From the NCBI GenBank assembly GCA_023663525.1, contig JAMPHF010000002.1:809440-873439 (forward strand): DNA of 64,000 nucleotides, given 5' to 3'. Below the pieces are notes generated by a model, which was not told where the DNA came from, did no database searches, and saw nothing but the letters and a program-made list of their open reading frames with translations. This DNA comes from Bacteroides sp. (GTDB taxonomy: Bacteria > Bacteroidota > Bacteroidia > Bacteroidales > Muribaculaceae). This document shows positions 18,801-27,583 of the stretch, one piece after another (the stretch's first letter is position 1; the number at the start of each line of letters is the position of its first letter). Made by a program: the position numbers and the translations under genes.

Positions 18801-21437
18801 ATGGACACAGTTTATTCACGAAAGTTCAAAGAAATAATCTCTGACTCCCCCAAGCAGGCGGCCCGTCACAACAACCGCTATGTCATGCCGGAGCATCTGC
18901 TGCTCTCGCTGCTCAACGACATGGAGGGCGAGCCGGCGCGCCTGATCGAGCGTGCAGCAAAGGGAGTCTCCGCCTATCAGTTGCGCGAAGCCCTCGACAA
19001 CGCGCTTTTCAATGCCGCGACCGATGCCGGCTATCAAGGCACCGTCGGCATTAACGAGGTGAGCATCAGCGACCTGACAGGCCGCATCATCAAGCTCAGC
19101 GTCCTTGAAGCCAGAATGCTCAAGAGCAATGAGGTGGATGCGACGCATCTTCTCCTCGCCATATTCCACAATTCCGATGCACAAAATTCTGATTTCATGG
19201 AAGCATTCAAACGTGCCGGAATCAGCTACGAGACTCTCTATCGTCTGGTGGCGACCGATGCCGACATACCCGCCTCAATGAGCTCGGAATTTGCAGGCGA
19301 CGACGATGACGACGAAATGCCGCCACGGCAATCGTCCGAGAGCCAGAGCCAGCAGCCGTCAGACCGCAAACGCGGCACTGCCACCGCGCAGCGTCGTGGC
19401 AACGACACCCCCGTGCTTGACAAATATGGCAATGACATGACACTTGCAGCCGAGGAAGGCCGCCTCGACCCGGTGGTCGGACGTGAGGTCGAGATCGAGC
19501 GTCTCGCACAGATCCTCAGCCGCCGCAAGAAGAACAATCCCGTTCTCATCGGCGAGCCGGGTGTCGGAAAGTCGGCCATCGTCGAGGGTCTCGCCCTCCG
19601 CATTGTCCAGCGCAAGGTGTCGCGCATCCTGTTCGGAAAGCGCGTGGTCTCACTCGACATGGCGTCGATTGTGGCCGGCACAAAATACCGTGGACAGTTC
19701 GAGGAACGCATCAAGGCCATCCTCGACGAGCTGTCGAAAAACAAGGACATCATCCTTTTCATCGACGAGCTCCACACCATCGTCGGCGCAGGCAACGCTG
19801 CCGGGTCAATGGATGCAGCCAACCTGCTCAAACCGGCTCTCGCACGAGGTGAAATCCAGTGCATCGGCGCGACAACACTCGATGAATACCGCAAGAACAT
19901 CGAGAACGACGGCGCGCTCGAACGCCGATTCCAGAAAGTGATGGTCGAGCCGACCACCTCCGAGGAAACACGCATCATACTCGACAACATAAAGGACAAA
20001 TATGAGGAACACCACAACGTGAACTACACTCCTGAGGCTCTTGACGCATGTGTGCAGCTCACCGAACGCTACATCTCAGACCGTAACTTCCCCGACAAGG
20101 CTATCGATGCAATGGACGAGGCCGGAAGCCGCGTACACGTGACCAACATCGCCGTCCCCAAGGAAATCGAACAGCTCGAACAGCACATCGAGGAAGTCTC
20201 AGCCCAGAAGCTCCGCGCCGCCCAGTCACAGAACTTTGAGAAGGCTGCCTCATACCGCGACAAAGAGCAGCAGCTCAAATCCATGCTCGAAGAAGCAAAG
20301 GCAAAATGGGAAGACCAGCTCAACGCTATGCGCGAGACGGTCGATGCCGACAAGGTGGCTGAGGTAGTGGCAATGATGACAGGTGTCCCCGTCCAGCGTG
20401 TGGCTCAGGCCGAAGGCAAGAGACTCAAGGAGATGGCTCCGGCACTCAAGAGTCTCATCATCGGTCAGGATTCTGCAATCGACAAGGTCGTGAAGGCAAT
20501 CCAGCGCAACCGTATCGGACTGAAAGACCCTAACAAGCCCATCGGCACATTCCTTTTCCTCGGTCCGACCGGTGTCGGCAAGACTCATCTTGCCAAGAAA
20601 CTCGCTGAATTCATGTTCGACTCGGCCGACACTCTCATCCGCATCGACATGAGCGAATATATGGAGAAATTCACGGTGTCGCGTCTCGTCGGTGCGCCTC
20701 CCGGATATGTAGGTTACGAGGAAGGCGGACAGCTCACGGAGAAAGTGCGCCGTCACCCCTACTCTATCGTCCTCCTCGATGAAATCGAGAAGGCACACCC
20801 CGATGTGTTCAACCTGCTGCTGCAGGTCATGGACGAGGGCAGACTGACCGACTCGCTCGGACGGCGGATCGACTTCAAGAACACCGTCATCATCATGACA
20901 TCCAACATCGGCTCGCGCCAGCTCAAGGACTTCGGCGGCGGCATAGGCTTCAACTCTCGCCCCGCTGACGACAAGGAATACAGCCAGGGTGTCCTCCGCA
21001 AAGCTCTCAACAAGGCTTTCGCACCCGAATTCCTCAACCGAATCGATGACATCATCATGTTTGATCCGCTGTCAAAGGATGCCATCTTCAAGATCATCGA
21101 CATCGAGCTTGCCGGGTTCAACAAGCGCGTCAAGGAGCTGGGCTATACGCTCAACATCTCTGACGAGGCCCGCAACTTCATTGCCGAGAAAGGTTATGAC
21201 TCCCAGTTCGGTGCACGTCCGCTCAAGCGTGCAATCCAGAAGTATCTTGAGGACAAGCTCGCCGAACTCATCATTGAGGCAGAGCTGACCCCCGGTGACG
21301 AAATCCGGGTGAGCTACACGGATGGTGCCGAAAGTCTTACCACCGAGATCATCCATCCGGACAATGATGCGGACCGCGACAGCCATCTCATGACCGAAGG
21401 CGACACTCCGTCGGCCGACGGTATGAAGGGCATGTAA
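18801..21437 (+). CDS. clpC: ATP-dependent Clp protease ATP-binding subunit ClpC
   Basis: 878 residues from the ATG at 18801, preceded by an AAAGAAAGG purine stretch; an in-frame ATG at 18747 gives a non-homologous extension and is rejected. AAA+ unfoldase feeding substrates to ClpP. Order: Clp N-domain repeats (1-150), acidic/Gln-rich linker ([19 protein letters not shown]), AAA-1 with Walker A GEPGVGKS (about 251-258), a UVR-type coiled segment ([20 protein letters not shown], about 470-490) that identifies ClpC rather than ClpA or ClpB, and AAA-2 with GPTGVGKT (about 588-596). The upstream region carries a vegetative box and sigma-54-like elements, suggesting stress control. A strong terminator follows. 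Confidence 0.93.
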   Translation: MDTVYSRKFKEIISDSPKQAARHNNRYVMPEHLLLSLLNDMEGEPARLIERAAKGVSAYQLREALDNALFNAATDAGYQGTVGINEVSISDLTGRIIKLSVLEARMLKSNEVDATHLLLAIFHNSDAQNSDFMEAFKRAGISYETLYRLVATDADIPASMSSEFAGDDDDDEMPPRQSSESQSQQPSDRKRGTATAQRRGNDTPVLDKYGNDMTLAAEEGRLDPVVGREVEIERLAQILSRRKKNNPVLIGEPGVGKSAIVEGLALRIVQRKVSRILFGKRVVSLDMASIVAGTKYRGQFEERIKAILDELSKNKDIILFIDELHTIVGAGNAAGSMDAANLLKPALARGEIQCIGATTLDEYRKNIENDGALERRFQKVMVEPTTSEETRIILDNIKDKYEEHHNVNYTPEALDACVQLTERYISDRNFPDKAIDAMDEAGSRVHVTNIAVPKEIEQLEQHIEEVSAQKLRAAQSQNFEKAASYRDKEQQLKSMLEEAKAKWEDQLNAMRETVDADKVAEVVAMMTGVPVQRVAQAEGKRLKEMAPALKSLIIGQDSAIDKVVKAIQRNRIGLKDPNKPIGTFLFLGPTGVGKTHLAKKLAEFMFDSADTLIRIDMSEYMEKFTVSRLVGAPPGYVGYEEGGQLTEKVRRHPYSIVLLDEIEKAHPDVFNLLLQVMDEGRLTDSLGRRIDFKNTVIIMTSNIGSRQLKDFGGGIGFNSRPADDKEYSQGVLRKALNKAFAPEFLNRIDDIIMFDPLSKDAIFKIIDIELAGFNKRVKELGYTLNISDEARNFIAEKGYDSQFGARPLKRAIQKYLEDKLAELIIEAELTPGDEIRVSYTDGAESLTTEIIHPDNDADRDSHLMTEGDTPSADGMKGM

Positions 21438-21468
21438 TCCGCCACGCACACGACAAATCACCCACTCT

Positions 21469-21518
21469 AAACCTCCGCTGCAAGGATACGGCACTCCGCC
21501 CTCCTGCAGCGGAGGTTT
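21469..21518 (+). terminator. clpC terminator
   Basis: Perfect 14-base inverted repeat (21469-21482 and 21505-21518, arms AAACCTCCGCTGCA and TGCAGCGGAGGTTT), 32 bases past the clpC stop, ending in TTT. Confidence 0.85.
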
Positions 21519-21620
21519 CACATATAAAGCCATCACATTCCATTTCCCATCGCCAACCACAACTAACTGACACAACTAACTGACAATGATTAAATCTTAG
21601 GTTTTTCGCGAAATAATTAC

Positions 21621-21628
21621 TACTTTTG
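21621..21628 (+). promoter_or_regulatory. ileS -7 promoter box
   Basis: TACTTTTG, 49 bases before the ileS ATG. The leader is too short for a T-box riboswitch. Confidence 0.65.
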
Positions 21629-21676
21629 CAAAAAAATTAGCCAACATATATCAACTACTATAATTTCTGTCTCGAA

Positions 21677-24600
21677 ATGTCAAAGAGATTCCCTGAATAC
21701 AACGGCTTGAAGTTGCCGGAAATCAACGATACCATCCTCGGAATGTGGGGGAAAGAAGATGTGTTCGCCCGCACCATGTCAGAACGTGAAGGCTGCCCGT
21801 CATTCGTGTTTTTTGAGGGACCTCCATCCGCTAACGGCAAACCGGGCATCCACCATGTGCTCGCCCGCACCATCAAAGACATATTCTGCCGCTACAAGAC
21901 TATGCAAGGCTTTCAGGTGAAGCGCAAGGCCGGATGGGACACCCACGGACTCCCCGTAGAGCTGGGCGTTGAAAAGAATCTCGGAATCACTAAAGAGGAC
22001 ATCGGCAAAAAAATCTCTGTCGATGACTATAACGCTGCCTGCCGCCGGGAGGTCATGAAGTACACCGGCGAATGGGAAGACCTCACACGCCGCATGGGCT
22101 ACTGGGTGGATATGCCCAACGCCTACATCACCTACGATAACCGCTACATCGAGACCGTGTGGTGGCTCCTCGGTCAGCTCTATGAGAAAGGCTATCTCTA
22201 CAAGGGCTATACCATCCAGCCATACTCACCGGCTGCCGGTACGGGCCTCAGTTCACACGAGCTTAACCAGCCCGGTTGCTACCGCGACGTGAAGGATACC
22301 ACATGTATCGCACAGTTCCGTGTGGTCAACAATGACAATCCCGCCCTCGCGCCCTACCGCGAACTGCTTTTCAGATGGGGCACACCCTACTTCCTCGCTT
22401 GGACCACTACTCCCTGGACTCTCCCTTCCAACACCGCACTTGCCGTAGGACCTGAGATAACCTACAATATCGTCAGGACTTTCAATCCCTATTCAGGCAA
22501 GCCGATCACTGTCGTTGTTGCGGATGCCCTCATGGGTTCATTGTTCAACCCCAAAGGCAAGGGACTTCCCTTTGATAGCTACAAGAAAGGCGACAAAATC
22601 ATCCCGTTTGAGGTCGCAGCACAAGTCAAGGGTCTCGATCTCGTAGGTATAGACTATGAACAGCTTCTCCCGTGGGTCAATCCCGGAGAAGGGGCATTCC
22701 GCGTCATCCCCGGTGACTATGTCTCAACCGAGGACGGTACGGGCATTGTCCATATCGCCGGGACATTCGGTGCTGACGACTTGCGCGTGTCGCGTCAGAG
22801 CGGCATTCCCCCGCTCCACCTCATCGACCGCGACGGCAACATCCGTCCGATGGTCGATCTGACAGGTCGATTCTACCTCCTCTCAGACCTCGACCCGAAA
22901 TTTGTCGAGGAGATGGTTGATGTCGAAGCCTATAAGCCATGGGAAGGAAAATATGTCAAGAACGCCTACGATCCCGAAGCCACCGAGGATACGGAGACTC
23001 TCGATGTGCAAATCTGCATGGAGCTTAAAGCCACCGACAAGGTTTTCAAAATCGAAAAGCACACCCACAACTATCCCCACTGCTGGCGCACGGACAAACC
23101 CGTCCTCTACTATCCGCTCGACTCTTGGTTCATCAAAACCACCGCTGTGCGCGAACGGCTGATGGCACTCAACGAAGGCATCAAATGGAAACCGGCTTCA
23201 ACCGGCAGCGGCCGTTTCGGGAAATGGCTTGAAAACCTTCAGGACTGGAATCTCTCGCGCAGCCGCTACTGGGGAACTCCCCTGCCCATCTGGCGCACTG
23301 AGGATGCAAAGGAGGAAATATGCATCACATCCGTCGAGCAGCTCTACAATGAAATCGAGCGCGCGGTCGAAGCAGGGGTCATGACCGAAAACCCGTACAA
23401 GAAAGCCGGATTCGTCCCCGGAGAATACAGCAAGGACAACTACGACAAGATTGACCTCCACCGTCCCTATGTCGATGACATCGTCCTCGTCTCAGCCTCA
23501 GGCAAACCGATGCAGAGAGAGAAGGACCTGATCGACGTATGGTTCGACTCAGGCTCAATGCCCTACGCTCAAATCCACTATCCCTTTGAAAACAAGGAAG
23601 CATTTGACAATCGCGAAGTCTACCCCGCCGACTTCATCGCCGAGGGCGTTGACCAGACCCGAGGATGGTTCTTCACCCTCCACGCAATCGCCGGTATGGT
23701 GTTTGACTCCATCGCCTATAAAGCTGTAATCTCCAACGGTCTTGTCCTCGATAAGTTCGGCAACAAGATGTCGAAGCGTCTCGGCAATGCAGTGGATCCG
23801 TTCGGGCAGATCAGCCAGTATGGTGCTGACCCGGTGCGCTGGTACATGATTTCCAATTCAGCACCGTGGGACAATCTGAAATATGACGAGAAAGGCGTGC
23901 TTGAGACCTCGCGCAAGCTGTTCTCCACCCTATATAACACATACAGCTTCTTCGCCCTCTATGCCAACGTGGACAACTTCAACCCCGAAGCTCCACAAGT
24001 GCCGATGAGTGAACGTCCCGAGATAGATCGCTGGATTCTCTCCCTGCTCAATTCACTCATCATGGAGGTGACCACCGCGCTTGATGACTATGAGCCGACA
24101 CGTGCTGCCCGTGCCATCGGTGACTTCGTGGGCGACAACCTCTCAAACTGGTATGTGCGTCTCAACCGCAAACGTTTCTGGGGTGGCGAAATGACCACTG
24201 ACAAACTCGCTGCCTACCAGACACTCTACACTTGTCTGGAGACCGTCAGCAGACTCATGGCTCCGTTCGCTCCATTCTTCGCCGACAGACTTTACAGAGA
24301 CCTCACCGGCTCAACCGAGTCAGTCCACCTCGACCGCTTCCCCGTGGCCGACAGCAAGCTCATCGACCCCGAACTTGAGGAACGTCAGAAACTTGCCCAG
24401 GACATCACGTCGATGGCACTCGCCCTGCGCCGTAAGGTCAACCTGAAAGTGCGCCAGCCGTTGCAGACCATCATGATTCCCGTGGCCGACGATAACCGCC
24501 GTGCAGCCCTTGAGGCAATCATGGATCTCGTCAAAAGTGAAATCAATGTCAAGGAACTGAAGATTGTCAGCAACGATGAGGGTATCCTCGTCAAGAGCGT

Positions 24601-25126
24601 CAAGCCCGACTTCAAGAAACTTGGTCCGAAATTCGGCAAGCAGATGAAAGCCGCCGCTGAAATCATCAAGAATCTTGACGCCAAATCAATAGCAACTCTC
24701 GAACGCGACGGCAAACTGACATTTGACCTTAACGGCTCACCGGCTGAGGTGGATCTCGCCGATGTGGAGATCATCTCGGAGGACATACCGGGCTGGCTCG
24801 TAGCCAACGAGGGTAACCTGACGATAGCTCTCGACGTGACCGTCACTCCGGAGTTGAAGCGCGAAGGAATTGCCCGCGACATTGTCAACCGCATCCAGAA
24901 TATCCGCAAATCGCGCGACTACGACATCACCGACCGAATCGCTCTCACCTTTGTTCCCGGAGCCGACACTGACGATGCCATCCGCGACTTCGCTGACTAC
25001 ATATCGCGTCAGGTACTCGCAACATCACTCGAAATCGCACCCATCGACAGCAATGACACCGATGTCGAGATCCTCAATATGGACGACATCAACGCCACCG
25101 TCAAAATCTCTCTTGCCAAAAACTGA
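21677..25126 (+). CDS. ileS: Isoleucyl-tRNA synthetase
   Basis: 1149 residues, full length. Charges tRNA-Ile. Class I motifs: PSANGKPGIHHVL (HIGH signature variant GIHH, about 50-62) and NKMSKRLGN (KMSKS, about 695-703). Between them lies the CP1 editing domain with GWDTHGLP and TTPWTLPSNTALA. The C-terminal anticodon-binding region includes DNLSNWYVRLNR. It lacks an obvious C-terminal zinc finger, as in the long eukaryote-like type. Followed after 26 bases by the DksA-like gene, probably in one operon, the usual Bacteroidales order (ileS, dksA-like, lspA). Confidence 0.97.
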   Translation: MSKRFPEYNGLKLPEINDTILGMWGKEDVFARTMSEREGCPSFVFFEGPPSANGKPGIHHVLARTIKDIFCRYKTMQGFQVKRKAGWDTHGLPVELGVEKNLGITKEDIGKKISVDDYNAACRREVMKYTGEWEDLTRRMGYWVDMPNAYITYDNRYIETVWWLLGQLYEKGYLYKGYTIQPYSPAAGTGLSSHELNQPGCYRDVKDTTCIAQFRVVNNDNPALAPYRELLFRWGTPYFLAWTTTPWTLPSNTALAVGPEITYNIVRTFNPYSGKPITVVVADALMGSLFNPKGKGLPFDSYKKGDKIIPFEVAAQVKGLDLVGIDYEQLLPWVNPGEGAFRVIPGDYVSTEDGTGIVHIAGTFGADDLRVSRQSGIPPLHLIDRDGNIRPMVDLTGRFYLLSDLDPKFVEEMVDVEAYKPWEGKYVKNAYDPEATEDTETLDVQICMELKATDKVFKIEKHTHNYPHCWRTDKPVLYYPLDSWFIKTTAVRERLMALNEGIKWKPASTGSGRFGKWLENLQDWNLSRSRYWGTPLPIWRTEDAKEEICITSVEQLYNEIERAVEAGVMTENPYKKAGFVPGEYSKDNYDKIDLHRPYVDDIVLVSASGKPMQREKDLIDVWFDSGSMPYAQIHYPFENKEAFDNREVYPADFIAEGVDQTRGWFFTLHAIAGMVFDSIAYKAVISNGLVLDKFGNKMSKRLGNAVDPFGQISQYGADPVRWYMISNSAPWDNLKYDEKGVLETSRKLFSTLYNTYSFFALYANVDNFNPEAPQVPMSERPEIDRWILSLLNSLIMEVTTALDDYEPTRAARAIGDFVGDNLSNWYVRLNRKRFWGGEMTTDKLAAYQTLYTCLETVSRLMAPFAPFFADRLYRDLTGSTESVHLDRFPVADSKLIDPELEERQKLAQDITSMALALRRKVNLKVRQPLQTIMIPVADDNRRAALEAIMDLVKSEINVKELKIVSNDEGILVKSVKPDFKKLGPKFGKQMKAAAEIIKNLDAKSIATLERDGKLTFDLNGSPAEVDLADVEIISEDIPGWLVANEGNLTIALDVTVTPELKREGIARDIVNRIQNIRKSRDYDITDRIALTFVPGADTDDAIRDFADYISRQVLATSLEIAPIDSNDTDVEILNMDDINATVKISLAKN

Positions 25127-25152
25127 ACTTACCTATCAATAAAAATGCTAAA

Positions 25153-25536
25153 ATGAGCGACAAAACCCGTTATTCCGATGAAGAACTCCAGGAATTCAAG
25201 GAGCTAATCATCCAGAAACTTGACAAGGCGCAGAAGGAATATGACTCCCTCCGCTCACTCATCAATAACACCGACGGCAACGATACCGCCGACACATCAC
25301 CAACCTTCAAAATCCTTGAGGAAGGGGCAAGCACCCTCTCGAAAGAGGAGGCAGGTCAACTCGCGCAGCGACAGATGAAATTCATCCAGCATCTCCAGAA
25401 CGCACTCATCCGCATCGAGAACAAGACGTATGGCGTATGCTGCGAGACCGGCGAACTCATCCCGAAAGAGCGTCTGCGTGCCGTCCCTCATGCAACACGC
25501 AGCGTTGAAGCAAAAAATTCACAGAAAAAGAAGTAA
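25153..25536 (+). CDS. TraR/DksA-family protein with degenerate zinc finger
   Basis: 127 residues. N-terminal coiled coil (about 5-85, ELQEFKELIIQKLDKAQKEY and following) and a C-terminal DksA-type finger. In place of the four cysteines only C96 and an extra C97 remain: the third and fourth ligand positions are Ser and Ala (ATRSVEAK) and the second is Thr. The fold motif TYGVCCETGELIPKERL is otherwise well kept. DksA-type proteins bind RNA polymerase through the secondary channel; whether this one does is inferred. It lies behind ileS and is followed by a strong terminator. Loss of the ligands appears to be common in the Bacteroidota subgroup. Confidence 0.85.
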   Translation: MSDKTRYSDEELQEFKELIIQKLDKAQKEYDSLRSLINNTDGNDTADTSPTFKILEEGASTLSKEEAGQLAQRQMKFIQHLQNALIRIENKTYGVCCETGELIPKERLRAVPHATRSVEAKNSQKKK

Positions 25537-25556
25537 GCACATACATAATCCTACCG

Positions 25557-25596
25557 TATGTAAAAGGCATATTCACAACAATATGCCTTTTACATA
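25557..25596 (+). terminator. Terminator of the ileS/DksA-like operon
   Basis: Perfect 17-base inverted repeat TATGTAAAAGGCATATT (25557-25573) and AATATGCCTTTTACATA (25580-25596), loop CACAAC, directly after the DksA-like stop. Confidence 0.85.
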
Positions 25597-25631
25597 GGGA
25601 TTACACCCCAAAACAACCCCAAGACCGGAAA

Positions 25632-26261
25632 ATGCGTAGCAGAGCTACACTCGTTATATTCATCAGCCTCCTCGTGGTCATACTCGACCAGGCATCCAAA
25701 ATCTGGATCAAGACTCATTTTTATCTCGGCGAAGACCTAAAGATTTTCTCCTGGTTCCATCTGTATTTCATCGAGAACAATGGGATGGCATTCGGCATGG
25801 AGCTTGGCAGCAAACTCGTGCTGACACTTTTCAGGATTGTTGCAGTCGGATTCCTGATATGGTACATTGCGAAGATTCATGCCCTGCGGACAATCCCGCG
25901 CGGCTACCTCATCTGTCTCGCTTTCATCACAGCCGGTGCGGCAGGCAACATATTTGACTGCGTGTTCTACGGTCTGATTTTCAACAATCCCCTACCCCCG
26001 CAGGTGGCTACTATCTTTCCGGCAGGTGGCGGGTATGCCCCGTTGTTCCTCGGCCGGGTGGTTGACATGCTCTACTTCCCGCTTTTCAGTTTCGTGTGGC
26101 CTTCATGGCTCCCGGTTGTCGGCGGTCAGCAATTCCTCTTTTTCCAACCCATCTTCAATCTGGCCGATGCCGCAATCTCGTGCGGTATCTTCGTGCTGAT
26201 AATCTTCTATCACCGCTACATACTCACCCCGAAAGCTCTCTCCGAGCTTCCGGTCAAGTGA
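25632..26261 (+). CDS. lspA: Lipoprotein signal peptidase (signal peptidase II)
   Basis: 209 residues, four transmembrane helices. Inner-membrane aspartyl protease that removes signal peptides from prolipoproteins. Conserved blocks: DQASKIWIK near the N-terminus, ENNGMAFG, AGAAGNIFDCVFYG with the first catalytic Asp (about residue 114), and FNLADAAISCG with the second (about 178). It is about 40 residues longer than the E. coli enzyme because of a loop after the third helix, usual in Bacteroidota. The next gene, a lipoprotein, begins 40 bases on. Several lipoproteins in this window would be its substrates. Confidence 0.95.
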   Translation: MRSRATLVIFISLLVVILDQASKIWIKTHFYLGEDLKIFSWFHLYFIENNGMAFGMELGSKLVLTLFRIVAVGFLIWYIAKIHALRTIPRGYLICLAFITAGAAGNIFDCVFYGLIFNNPLPPQVATIFPAGGGYAPLFLGRVVDMLYFPLFSFVWPSWLPVVGGQQFLFFQPIFNLADAAISCGIFVLIIFYHRYILTPKALSELPVK

Positions 26262-26301
26262 TAATGCACCACCATCTTCACGTCACACAACCACCCCCCA
26301 A

Positions 26302-27090
26302 ATGCGTCGTCTACTCCCAATCATAACCCTCACACTGATCCTGCTGGTTTCATGCAGCAAGACTCCGGGCTACGTGATTTCAGAAAACAAGATGGCTGAA
26401 ATCATGGCTGACATCCACACAGCCGAGGCAGTGGTCGATGCTAACAATTCGACATTCCGTCAGGACTCCGCCAAGCAAGCGTTCATCCAGTCAATTTGTA
26501 TGCGCCACGGGGTGACTACTCAGGAACTCGACACGTCGCTCTACTGGTACGGACACAATCTTCAGGAATACATGAATGTCTACGACAAGACCATAAAAAT
26601 CCTTGAAGACCGCATTGCCGAAGCTGAGAAAGCCGGCGGAAAGAGCACTGAGAAAATGCGCACGATCAGCATTGACGGTGACTCTGTCAATCTATGGCAA
26701 GGACCCTCAGCAATACGCAATTCAGGCAACAACCCGACTGACTTCCTGACATTTACATTCAACCACGACAGGAACTGGGAGCATGGCGACCGCTATACGG
26801 TATCGGTGAAGCCAATCAATCCACGCTCGGCCGTATCGATGACCATTGTCGTGGCATACGATGACGGGACAATCGAATACGTCACAAGAACCGAAGGCTC
26901 GGAGGGAATGAAAAGGCTCACTCTCGTGATTGATTCCGCCAAAACCGCGACCAACGTCTATGGAAACATCCATTACGCTCCGTCAAAGGGTGAAATCTCA
27001 TATCTCGATTCAATCTCAGTGGTGCGCACACGCGGACGCAACGACAACGTCGAAGCCCGTCGCGGACAGCAGACCATGTCTCTGCGCTAA
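26302..27090 (+). CDS. DUF4296 lipoprotein
   Basis: 262 residues. Lipobox LVSC with Cys18. Residues about 25-115 form the DUF4296 domain: helical, starting EIMADIHTAEAVVD, with SICMRHGVTTQELDTSLYWY. A C-terminal beta-rich region follows (TVSVKPINPRSAVSMTIVVAY). It sits directly behind lspA, the normal Bacteroidales order. Periplasmic, likely outer-membrane anchored; function unknown. Confidence 0.85.
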   Translation: MRRLLPIITLTLILLVSCSKTPGYVISENKMAEIMADIHTAEAVVDANNSTFRQDSAKQAFIQSICMRHGVTTQELDTSLYWYGHNLQEYMNVYDKTIKILEDRIAEAEKAGGKSTEKMRTISIDGDSVNLWQGPSAIRNSGNNPTDFLTFTFNHDRNWEHGDRYTVSVKPINPRSAVSMTIVVAYDDGTIEYVTRTEGSEGMKRLTLVIDSAKTATNVYGNIHYAPSKGEISYLDSISVVRTRGRNDNVEARRGQQTMSLR

Positions 27091-27152
27091 AGGGACTCAC
27101 ACTCCACCCGTTCATACTCATACTTACACAAACTTCATTCTCATCCGGATCT

Positions 27153-27470
27153 ATGGAAAACAAACTTTCCGTGCGCGTTCATGCCGTCATAGCCGATGGC
27201 AAAGTAAGCCGGAACTGCATCGTCACATACTCCCCCACCGACAACAACATTCCGCCCCGGATAGTACCGTTCACCACGGAGCTTCACTCGACGACTTCCT
27301 ACAACGGAATTATGATATTCGCCCCCACCGGCTATGTGCTTCCGATAGAATTGTCAATGCCGAGGGCGATAGCCGCGCCCGGAGAATTCACGGTTCTTCT
27401 TGAACGTATCGTAAAGACTGTCCCCGTCTGTGACGGGAAACCACACGACGTGATAATGATGCCACTCTGA
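27153..27470 (+). CDS. Small hypothetical protein
   Basis: 105 residues, no signal peptide, mostly beta-strand by pattern (KLSVRVHAVIADGKV, IMIFAPTGYVLPIEL). It starts with ATG 62 bases after the DUF4296 gene, and no overlapping frame is better supported. No family recognised; gene-like composition and position support it moderately. Confidence 0.55.
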   Translation: MENKLSVRVHAVIADGKVSRNCIVTYSPTDNNIPPRIVPFTTELHSTTSYNGIMIFAPTGYVLPIELSMPRAIAAPGEFTVLLERIVKTVPVCDGKPHDVIMMPL

Positions 27471-27583
27471 TCGCCCCAGGCGGGATTGCGTTGATTCACA
27501 CAATTTTCAGCATTGATTGGCGTTATTTATGTATATCTCCACGCAGGTCAGCATGGACTGACCGGTTAATACCGCTGAAAACA

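Noticed and set aside
19238..20017. 259-residue frame on the minus strand
   Set aside because: Antisense to clpC, Ser/Arg-rich composition typical of a shadow frame.
21622..21676. T-box riboswitch for ileS
   Set aside because: Leader under 50 bases, with no T-box sequence.
26930..27403. 157-residue plus-strand frame
   Set aside because: Overlaps the end of the DUF4296 gene and the 105-residue gene in another frame; His/Arg/Ser-rich shadow composition.
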